Source: Conchocele bisecta
Lineage: Eukaryota; Mollusca; Bivalvia; Lucinida; Thyasiridae
DNA: 64,000 nucleotides
Direction: 5' to 3'
Assembly: GCA_029237695.1 (NCBI GenBank)
Contig: CM055279.1
Span: forward strand, 61,759,586-61,823,585
Shown: positions 48,201 to 60,200 of the stretch, one piece after another
How the letters are laid out: the number at the start of each line of letters is the position of its first letter
Numbering within the stretch: position 1 is the first letter of the stretch
Notes under the pieces: generated by a model
What the model saw: the letters and a program-made list of their open reading frames with translations, nothing else
What the model was told of the DNA's origin: nothing
Databases searched by the model: none
Made by a program: the position numbers and the translations under genes

Positions 48201-51200
48201 ATCATCCCTAGACAAACATTGATGTGAAATATTATCAATGTCTGGCAAGGGATTAAAGAGATATTGTGAAAAAACAATAACTTTAACGCATTTGCCTTAC
48301 AAAAAAACCGGACGACGCGGACGACGACGACGACGACGACGGAAAAAGCGCCGACTATAGTCGCGCCTCTGCTAAAGCAGGCGCGACAACAATAGCATAC
48401 GATAATTTTCGTCTCCCCCATATTATACGCATTAACCATGTGTAGCCATGCAGATACATACCATCGTGCAAGTTACAGTCAATACATTTGAAAGGAGCTT
48501 TAAATAATACATAACACATGTATAAACATGTATCTACAGTGGAACCTCTCTAAACCGGACACCCTGAATATGTCAACGCATGCGGGTGTGCTTTGCGAAC
48601 ATGATCATGCATTGTTACATGGTTTCCGTTGCTACATGCGTGCTGTTTGCATATGGCTTTAGGGAATGCTCATTCCGGGGCCGCGCGTAATGGAAGTGCC
48701 TTCATGACGTCGCTACGCGGAAGTGCCTTCATGACGTCACTACTTCATGACGTTCATGACGCGGCCCCGGAATACGAAAACCGAAAATTATCTACGTGAA
48801 TGGGACGATTTATAAAAGTACTGAAAATACTGAATATAATGCTCAAATTACATCAGTTTTTTTTGTTGGAAATGTAACAATAACGTTTGATCATGTCCAG
48901 CCGTGTGCAAACGTTTGCTGTGGCCCTCGGGAACTGTTTGAACCCGCGGCCTGCGGCCACAGCAAACGATTGCACACGGCTGGACATGATCAAACCTTAT
49001 ATTATCATCATCAGAGATAGATGATAATGGAACCTATACAACTAATCAGGGGCGTAGGTAGCCAATTTGAATCTGCAGGCCCGGTTGACGACTTCGAGCA
49101 CCGTCGGTGCGAGTATGCTAGGGGGGTCTGGGGCATGCCACCCCCCCCAGAAAAATTATTTTGTCCATTTTCTCGAAAATTCTGCAGGCCCGGGCCTGCA
49201 GTGCCTTAATGCAGCTACGCGCCTGCTAATGATACAGATACTGCCTGTGTGTCCGGTTTACAGAGGTTCTACTGCACCTGAATTCGATGTGGCCATTGTT
49301 GATAACGAGGGCGAGGTATCGGCCCGTGCCGTCGGTGAACTGGGAGGTGAAGAGCAAGATGCCGTCACGGTTCATCGTGTGGAAGGTAATGTGCAGGTAG
49401 AAGTCGCCGCTAATGTTGTGAAGGAAGTGCACGGCCAGGTACGACGTGCCGGAGAACGACGGCAATGTAAACGTGCTCCCTGGTGAATGGGAAATTATAC
49501 ACTTATTGTCTGCTCCACATTTTGCTGCCGACGAACTTTTCGCTATTAAACACATTAAATCTAAAACAATATTAAAAGTCAAGTACGTTTTCATCAATAA
49601 GAAAAGTCACCCTCCCAAAAGAAAGTGACTCCGAAACCGGTATAGATAACTTGGAAATGATGTAACTAATAAAACAAAAGCTAGGTTTTGAAAATCGGTC
49701 CACAAATACAAAAAGTATTTAAAAACTTTAAAAAAATGTATATTTTTAGCCCCCATGTTAAATTGCCATATGAAAATCGTTTTTTTCGCAATAAAATCAA
49801 TAGTTGATGGAATTTTTTTGTTGATGATGAAAAGTATTTTATTTTAAATATCTTGTTAGATTTAATGTGCTTAATTTCCAAAAGTTCGTCGGCAGTCCAA
49901 TTTCGACAAAAATATGTTCCAGAGTGATCGTCTCATCGATACCTTCGATTTTATATATAATATGACCATATTTAGTCAAATGTGAAATTTGATCCCTACT
50001 TGCTCCTTGTGCCCCGCCCATTTTTGATATTTTGGTCGTCACTTTAACAAATCTGAAAGAGCATGGAATATCGATCATTCCTGCCAAGTTTTGGGGAAAT
50101 TGGTTTAGCATTTCATGAAAAGAAGAAGTTTTTAAGAATTTGACCTATAATTTCCTTAGGCCATCTTAGATTATGCGACAACCTCCATTTTGACAAATAT
50201 GAAATATGAAAAGGCTTCACCCATGAACCATAACTGTAAAATTTTACTAACATTGGCCCAGCGGTTGACGAAGACGAAGCAATCTCTAATAAAAGGATGA
50301 CATTTTTTGATCTTTCGGCGGTCATCTTAGATGACGTAATCATCCGATTTCGACAAAAAAATACTCCAGATTGATCGTCTTGTCGATACCTTCGATTTGA
50401 TATATGACATGACCACATGAAATTTGACCCCAACTTGACCCCCCAGGCCTCGCCCATTTTTGACCCCGGGGCACCATTTTAACAAATCTGAAACAGCATT
50501 GACTGTCGATAATGCCTGCCAAGTTTCGTTGAAATTGTGAGAAGATGTTTTAAGAATTTGACCCACTTTTCCATGGCGGCCATCTTGGATTATGTGAAGA
50601 CCTCCAGTTTTACAAATCTGACGTTCCCCCACCCATACATACTCTCTGTGAAGTTTGACCAGCATTGGCAGTTCGGGAGAAAAAGACTAATAAATTATGG
50701 ATGGACGATGGACGACGACGAAAAGTGGTAACAATAGCACACTTGAGACTTCGTGTCAGGCGAGATAAATAAAACAACAACACAACATTTAAGGTAGACA
50801 CGTCATGTTTTCACGTAGCAAAACCAGAAGTCGAAACGAAAAACACGTTAAATTTCCTATTTTCTCTTTCCGACCTTACAAAGCCGAAAACCAGAAGGAC
50901 GCAATCAGCGTCAATAGTTTAAATAATGGCTTCATATTTCGGGGATGGGAATAAGCTACAATTGGCGAAATACGTAGAGGTAGATGGCATGTGATATGCC
51001 ATATTGACATCTAACACCAGCTATACCGATAGTATATACCCATCAACACAGCAAACAGATTCAGCCAGGGCCTGGGTCACATAACAGTAGGCGACACTAT
51101 TCACAAATTGACTTCTTATGGTAGCCGACACCGTCCACTAGTTGACTTACTATGTTTACATATGGTGCCGGTCCACCCTGGGCCACACAAACAGCGGTGG

Positions 51201-54200
51201 ACGAGACTGTTGTCTAGTTAACTTACTATGTTTACATATGGTGCTGGTCCAACCTGGGCCACACAAACGGCGGTAGACGAGACTGTTGTCTAGTTGACTT
51301 ACTATGTTTACATATGGTGCAGGTCCAACCCTGGCCAAACAGACAGCGGTAGACGAGAACTGTTTGTGTAGTTACTTTACTAAGTTTACATAAGGTTCCG
51401 GTCCCAACCTGTGAAATGACCAAAAGCGGTAGGCGAGGCTGTTTGGCATTGACTTACTAGTTTACATATGGTGCCGGTCCAACCTGGGAAATACAGACAT
51501 GCGTAGGCGAGGCTGTTGGCTAGTTGACTTACTATGTTTACATATGGTGCCGGTCCAACCTGGGCAATAAAGACGGCAGCAGGTGAGACTGTATATAGCG
51601 CCGGTCCAACAGGAGACATATAGTGCCGGTCCCAAGCCGAGTCACCAACCAGGCCACAAGCGTAACCGAGACTGGTTGTCTAGTCGACTTACAATGTTTA
51701 CATATAGTGCCGGTCCAACCGAGGCCTCACAGACTGGCGGTACCGAAGATGCGTGTTCTTGTCGGATTCTTACTAAGTAACCATAATTGGTGCCGGTTCC
51801 ATACGAGGCCACACAGACAGGCGGTAACCGGTGACTGTTTGTCTAGTCGATTACTTATGTTGACATTTATGCCGGTCCAAACCGAGGCCAACACAGACAG
51901 CCGGTTTACAGACTGGGTGTCTAGTCGACGTAACTTGTTTACATTAGTGGCCGGTCCAACCGAGGTCACTTCAGACAGTAACAGGACTGCTGGTCTAGTT
52001 CGACTTACTATTGTTTACATATTAAGTGCCGGTCCAAACCGAGGCACACTGACAGCCGGTGACCGAGATGGTTGTCTAGTTGACTTTACTATGTTTACAT
52101 ATAGTGCCGGTTTCAAACCGGAGGCCACACCGACAGCGGTAACCAAGGATGTTGTCTAGTCGACTTAATATGTTTACATATAGGTGGCCGGTCCAACCGA
52201 GGCGGCCACAACAGACATCGGTAACCAAGGACTGAATTCAAGTCGAACTTACAATGTTACATATGTGCCGGGTCCCCCAATCCCGAGGCCACACAGACAG
52301 CGGTAACCGAGACTGGTGTGTTAGTCGACTTAACTATGTTTTACATATAGTGCCGGTTCCAACCGAGGCCACACAGACAGCGGTAACCGAGACTGGTGTC
52401 TAGTCCGGCTTACTTTGTTTAAATTAGTGCCGGTCCAACCGAGGCGGCCACACAGGACAGCGGTAGGGGCGATACTGTTGTTAGTCGACTTACTATTTTA
52501 CATATAGTGGCCCGGTCCAACCGAGGCCACAACAGACGCGGTTAACCAAGACTGATGTCTAGTCGGTCTTAATATGTTTACTTATAGTTGCCGGGTCCAA
52601 CTGAGGCCACACAGACAGCGGTACCCGAGACTGGGTGGTTAGTCTAGATTGACTTGCTATGTTTACATATAGTGCCGGTCCAACCGAGGCGGCCACACAG
52701 ACAGCGGTAAGGCGAGACTGTTGTCTAGTCGACTTACTATGTTTACATATAGTGCCGGTCCAACCGAGGCCGGGCCACACAGCGGTACCAGACTGGTGTC
52801 TAGGTCGACTTACTATGTTTACATTATAGTGCCGGTCCACCGAGGCCAACCAGGACAGCGGTAACCAAGACTGTTTTGTCTAGTCCGACTACTATGTTTA
52901 CATATAGTGCCGGTCCAACCGAGGCCACACAGACGCGGTAACCGAGGATGTTTGTTTCTAGTTGAACCTTACTATGTTACATATAGTGCCGGTCCAACCG
53001 AGGCCACATCCAAGACAGCGTTACATATAGTGCCGGTCCAACCGAGGCCACACAGACAGCGGTAACTGAGACTGGTGTCTAGTTGACTTACTATGTTTAC
53101 ATATAGTGCCGGTCCAACCGAGGCCACACAGACAGCGGTAACCGAGACTGTTGTCTAGTCGACAGACTCCCTGGTGCAGGCATGGGTTCAGCGTGCACGC
53201 TGTGAAGTTTTCATGGATCGTCTCCGCCTCACCAATATTGACCTCTGCAAGACAAATTGACTTATTGACTTATATATGCAATGGGTGCGTGTATATTGTT
53301 GATATATATTATATATTTAATGGAATCATACCAGGCCATATGTAGGCGTAGGCATGGCCACGACTCGCGGAGGAATTCCAGGTGTGTATATTGACCTGCC
53401 GAATTGATTTTGTTGACATGAACCCGGATGTGCTACGCTGCGTTATTATATTGATGCCATTCAGTTACGTCACGTGATGCCACATTGTGTTCTCAGTCTG
53501 TGTGTACTTGACCAAAGCCAGATGCACCGAGTGTATCCAGTATGGTGTGTTATATGTGACCAGAAATATGCCGCATTGTGTTATCAGTCTGTGAGCATTT
53601 GCTAAAGCCCAATGTCACGTGTGATCAGTATGTGTGTATGTGACCAAAGAAATATGCCGCATTGTGTTATCAGTCTGTGAGCATTTGGCTAAAGCCCAAT
53701 GTCACGTTGTGTTATCAGTATGTGTGTATATGTGACCAAAGAAATATGCCGCATTGTGTTATCAGTCTGTGAGCATTTGGCTAAAGCCCAATGTCACGTT
53801 GTGTTATCAGTATGTGTGTATATGTGACCAAAGAAATATGCCGCATTGTGTTATCAGTCTGTGAGCATTTGGCTAAAGCCCAATGTCACGTTTGTGTTAT
53901 CAGTTATGTTTGTGGTATATGTGACCAAAGAAAATATTGCCGCATTGTGTTATCAGTCTGTGAGCATTTGGCTAAAGCCCAATGTCACGTTGTGTTTATC
54001 AGTATGATGTGTATATGTGACCAGATTTAAAATGTCGCATTGTGTTATCAGTCCCTGTGCATTTGTCTAAAGCCCAATGTCACGTTTGTGTTATCAGTAT
54101 GTTGTGTATATTTGACCAAAGAAAAATAGCCGCAATTGTGTTATCAGTCTGTGAGCATTTGGCTAAAGCCCAATGTCACGTTGTGTTATCAGTAGTGTGT

Positions 54201-57200
54201 ATATGACCCAAAGAAAAAATAGCCGCATTGTGTTATCAGTGTGAGCATTTGGCTAAAGCCCAATGACGTTGTGTTTATCATGTGGTATATGTGACCAAAA
54301 GAAAGATTGTGTCATGAGTTTCATCAGTTTCTGTGAGCCAATGCCTACATGTCACAAACCCGTGTGTTATCAGTATGTGTTATATGTAACCAAAGAAATA
54401 GCCGCATTGGTTATCGTCTGTGAGCTTTTGGCTAAAGCCCAATGTCACTTGTGTTATCAGTATGTGTGTAAGTGACCAAAGCCCTATACCGAATTGTGTT
54501 ATCAGTCATGTGAGCAGTATTTGCTAAAGCCCAATGTCACGTTGTGTTATCAGTATGGGTTATGCAGCCCGATGCCACACAGTGTGTACCGTCTGTGTTA
54601 TTTGGCCAAAGCCCGATGCCACAGAAAATGTGTTATCAGTCTGTGTGTATTTGGCCAAAGCCCGATGCCACCCAGTGTGTTACATCTGGTATTTGGCCAA
54701 ACCCGATCCTTGCCAGCAGTGTCCTCCAGTCTGATGTGTATGGCAGAAACCCGATGTCACATAAATTTCAGTCTGTGTGTATTTGGCCAAAGCCCGATGC
54801 CACATGTGTATTTCCAAAGTCTGTGTTGTATTTGGCCAAAGCCCGATGCCATGTGTTCCAGTCGTGTGTATTTGGTCCTGTGTTGTAAATTTGGCCCAAA
54901 GCCCGATGACAAAATATTGTGTATCATCTGTGATTTGGCCAAAGCCCGATATGACATTTGGTGTTTCATCTGTGTGATGTCCATGTGTAGTGTATTGGCC
55001 AAAGCCCGATGCCACAGTGTCAGTCATTTGCCTTGTGTATATGCCAAAGCCCGATGCCACATGAGTCTGTGTGGTATGTATCAGCTCCAAAGCCCGATGC
55101 CACAGTCTCAGTCTTGTATTTGGCCAAAGCCCATGCCATTGTGTTATCAGTCAGTGTGTATTTGGCCAAACCCTTGCCACAGTTAGTCCAGTCTGTGTGT
55201 ATTTGGCCAAAGCCCGAGCCACATGTGTTATCAGTCTGTGAGTTATCAGTACATATTGTGTTCTCGTGTGTATTTGGCCAAAGCCCGTGCACATTGTGTT
55301 ATCAGTCTGTGTGTAGTGCCAAACCCAGTGTTCAGTCTGTGTGTATTTGCCAAATGCCCGATGCCACAGTGTGTTCTCAGTCTGTGTGTATTGCCAAAGC
55401 CCGATGCCACAGTGTTTATCAGCTGTGTATTTGGCCAAAGCCCAGCCACTTGTATCATCTGTGTATTTGGCCAAAGCCCATCCACATTGTGTTACAGTCT
55501 GTGTGTATTTGGCCAAACCGATCCACTTGTATCAGTCGTGTGTATTGGCCAATGCGCAGCTGGGACCTGATATAAAATTTCCGAACACTGTGTGTTCTCC
55601 ATGGTGGGAATGTATCCTTCGTTACAGTAGCACAGGTTAAACCGGCAGTAGGAGTTCTCTATGTAGCAGTAGCTGTCCTCCAAACACAGGTTCCCAATCC
55701 GCCCTGCAGATACAAACACAATCATTGTTATGTATTCGTATAGTCAAGTGAGATCAAGTGAAATCAGTATCAGTTTTATACATATTTGGGGAGCCATATA
55801 TACGTGTATAATTTCGGTCAAGTTGTGAAGCCATGGGGAAGAGGTATGTATCAAAATTTAAACACAATTGTCGGGAGAGGAACGTAACATGCAAAGTGAA
55901 GTGGAAATGTAAATATTAACAAGTACATGTATATACTAGTCCTTACCATATGAATGGTCTGTAGGGTCTTGGTTTGGGGGTTTGTGTGTGACGGGTGACT
56001 TTTTGGACGTGACGTCCGTCATGTAGTTGCTCGGCTGGATGTGCCGCGTGGTCTTACGTGCCCGTGACCTCGTAGTGAACGGCGAAACTGTGGCCCCGCT
56101 GTAGTACTCCGCTGAAACCATGGAAACGAGAACTCTCAACACACATGGGCGTCACCAGTATTTTTGAAACAGAATTCGACTTTCAGCTGTGAAGCAACCG
56201 AAATATGTAAGGTGTCCAGGGTTTGCCAAAGTTCGGTTGCTTCACAGCCACGAACCGTTTTTGATTTCCAGAAGCCAAATGCTGCATTCGAGTATGTTTG
56301 GACAACAACTAGCTCCTGGGCAAAGAGTTTTGGGTTAATTTAAGAAGCGTATGTCTGACAATTGGCATATTTCAATATGTTTGGCGTCGCTTGACTGCGT
56401 TTTGTTAGTAGGACATTTAATATAATGTCTGCTAATTCATGCACTGAAAATGGCTGCTGGCTCCAAATAGGGGGTTCATACGAACCCATCGAACCTCCCT
56501 TAACGACGTCCTTGATACATACATCTACAGTGGGGTCAGCGTGTAAGTGCACACACGAACGAACACGACAGGTTGGAACCAACCTGTCGTATTCGTCCGT
56601 GTGTGCACTTACACGCTGACCCCACTGTATGATACATACATCTAATACATCATTTCCGAGATATTCGCATAAATTTCCCTCTCATGCCATGTATGATTAT
56701 ATGTGTATTTTAACATCACGCTTCAGAGGAACATAACACAAAGAACATTATAGGAGACAGTCCACTGTAAGTCAAGTATGTGAGCACTTAGTGGGGTTTA
56801 TTGCAACACAGTTTAATGCAATGTACAAACAGAAGAATACTTAGTACATACTTTGTGTCAAATTATATTCCTATCCATGTGATTTATTTGTCACATTTTC
56901 TGTAAGTGATATTCTAACGACAGTAGAAATCCTCTAAAACTGACACATATGAGAGTTAGTTAATAATGTCTGCTCATGATCGCAAAGCAGTCATGCGTGT
57001 CTTGAAGTATGCATCTGTCTGTTTTACAATGGAACCTTTCTAAACCGGACACCATGGGGACCTCTCAGGGTGTCCGGTTTAGAGGGGTTCCACTGTAGTT
57101 AAATAAATAGCTGACACAATTACGAACATCTGCACCATGATTTCATTCATAAACGATATTGTTCCATGTAAATGACCCAGAGCAACATCAGGGAATTTGA

Positions 57201-60200
57201 TGCTAACTGAAACCAGCTCCAAACCGTTACTTAACCACAGACTATATCCAAACTAAACATGCGATGCGAATAATAGTTAACACGAACCTTATATTTAGTG
57301 AGGTAGTGTATGTTATTAGTTTGTACATGTTGTACCTTGTTAGTGAAAGAACAAGGTACAACATGTACAAACTAATAACATACACTACCTCACTAAATAT
57401 GAGGTTCGTGTTTTTAGTCGCATCGCAGGTCTAGTTTGGATCTAAGATTAATGCTGGTTCAACATTAAGGTACATGTTTTCATGGGCAGCTCTAATACCA
57501 ATAGTAACGGGCCCGTACACAGGAATTAATTTAGGGGGGTGTGTTATCGACGGCGCGAATGGCTGAACAATGTTTTTCCACATCCACGGAAATACCTCGG
57601 CAGATTAACCCATTCACCCCTAAATATTTTGATGTGTTCATAAGTTTATGAACATGGGGTGTTCGTTTTCAAAATTATGAAAATTACTTGCAAAAAGTGC
57701 AGATCCTGATGAGACAATTTTTGCCAATACCACTATACAGGCTTGTGGTGTTGAAAGGGTTAAGGGGTTAAGTGGGTGGGCGGAGGGGGGGGGGGGGGTG
57801 GAAGCTGCGTATGCACCCGTCGCATCCCCTCTGCGTACGGGCATGAGTAGTGACCAAACTGCATAACTCTGATTCAATAGACACATATTATTTTATGACT
57901 AACGGTGCATTACCGAGATTTATTATTGAAATATTACTTGATATTACACTGTTTGAAACTGTGATAAATACGGTTTTGAACTCTGAGAATATGGCTTTTC
58001 AGCTATGAAAAATGTCATGGCGACAAGGGAGATAATTCCAGAGTCGGGCCGACGATCTTTTGACCATTAAACACATTAAATCTTAAACGTATTTAAATAT
58101 AAGTACTTTTTCATCAATAACAAAAAAGTCACCCTCCCCAAACTTTTTTATTTTGTGAAATTCCGTCAAATATTGATTGTATTCCTAATATAGGAATTTA
58201 ACATGGGGCTAAAAATAGATTTTTTTAAATAATTTTTTATTTGTGGACCGATTTTCAAAATATAACTTTTGTTTTCTGTTACATCATTTCCAAGCTACAT
58301 AGCCATGTTTCGGACTCAATTTCCATTTCATTTTCGTTTTTTGACTCCTCTCCCAGCGCTTCCACGTCTTTACCCCCCATGTTATACTCCCACAGGAAAA
58401 TCATTTTTCGCTATGCAATCAATAATTGTTGGAATTTCACCAAACAACAAAGTTTGGGGAGGGTGAACTTTTGTTATTGGTGAAAAAGTACTTACATTTA
58501 AATATTTTTTAGATTTAATATGTTTAATAGCCAAAAGATTATCGGCAGCAAAACGTGGAACAGACATTGGTATTTCTGGTATCCAAGAAAGGCTGATAGC
58601 TATTCTCTATGTGTTTATTTTAGGAGAGAATCCTCCGGACTTCATTCTTCATTCCTTATTTCATTGGGCTTGTATAATATGTGACTGTGACAGGTCACAT
58701 GGGACTTATATGTTTTGCGACCAATCCACTTCCCCAGATCAGCCTGTGCATACGCACAGTCTGATCAGGATCTGCACTGGTCGCTATTCCATTGACGAAC
58801 CACCCGTAATGCTTCTAACAAACACTATAGCTCATTATCATGACTACAGGAGTGTGCTATTTGATCTACATTGGTCACAAAGCACATATTTATATTAACC
58901 CTTTCTCCCCTAAGTAACTGGAATGGATTTTTACATGTTAATTTTGCAACCAATCCAATTGTCACAAACTAATTTTCAGACTAGTCCATTTATGAAAAGA
59001 GGGTGTTTTTTGTTTTCAAAAATATGAACATTACTTTCAAAAAGTGCAGATCCTGATGAGACGGCTCGTTACGAGCCGGCTCATCTGGATCTGCACTGTT
59101 TGCATAAACCGATATAGCGGGCTTTCGGGTTCAAAGGGTTAAGCCCCATTTCTCCAGTCACAGTGAAATATACTATACTGACGTGCGCAACCGTGTGGCC
59201 CGGCGGGCATCTGGATGTTGACACATCGGCCACACTTGAGCCCGTCATATCCGTCATGGCAGTTACAGCGCCCCGTCATCTGGTGGCAGTCCGTCCGCTC
59301 GGCGCCCACCGGGTGGCAGTTGCACGCTGTCGGGCCGAAACACGATCATGTTACATGGGCAACGGTATACACGAGGGCACAGGTTGAAGTAACGGACCGA
59401 GGTCTATAAATACATTAAATATGCATAAAAGCATCAATAAATGAAGAAAAACAAATAAGCTCAACATTTTTTTTACCCCTTCCAAATGGAGGGGGTAAAA
59501 CAAATTTTGTTTAGCTTACTTTTTTTCTTCATTTATTGATGCTTTTAGGCATATTTAATGTATTTATAGACCTCGGTCCGTTACTTCAACCTGTGCACGA
59601 GGGTGCAAAGTTTCAATGGCATTGGTAAACACCACAATGAAATGGTACCATTTGATTGTATGAGCCTGAGCTGTAACACAGCCCATGCTCAGCTAATCAA
59701 GCAGATTGATTTCAAGAACGAGAAGTATTGCAATTTATCCCGTCAACACAGTGCGTATGTGCCGTGAAAATTTTTTGATATCCAGTCAATACTATTTTTG
59801 CATTTTACAGCCATTTGTAGGTGTTCACGGGATAAATAGAATAGTAGGTTAGTGCCGTGAATGGGAAAAAATATCTGGCGCGGCACGGAAACGGGATGTG
59901 CTCGGCAGAGCCTCGCCCATCCCGTTTCCTGAGCCTTGCCATATATTTTTCCCATTCACGGCACTAACCTACTATTCTCTATCTATTTTCCTTATTTCTG
60001 AACCAAAGTATATGTTGTGACCACTCATTTGAACCGTCTCGGCGAGACGGTCCAAATGAGTGGTCACAACATATACATCTGATGAGAAATAAAGAAATTC
60101 TTGAGCCTTGCCGGATATTTTTTCCCATTCACGGCACTAACCTACTATTCTCTATGTTCCAGTATTTGGAACACGGACATTGTACAGGAAAACCTGTCAT

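Noticed and set aside
54494..55575. Open frames rich in WPKPDA repeats
   Set aside because: Tandem array in noisy sequence; no unique domain.
56112..59182. Searched for SEA or follistatin exons of agrin
   Set aside because: No Cys-rich Kazal or SEA-like coding with splice sites was found on the minus strand; absence by eye is not proof.
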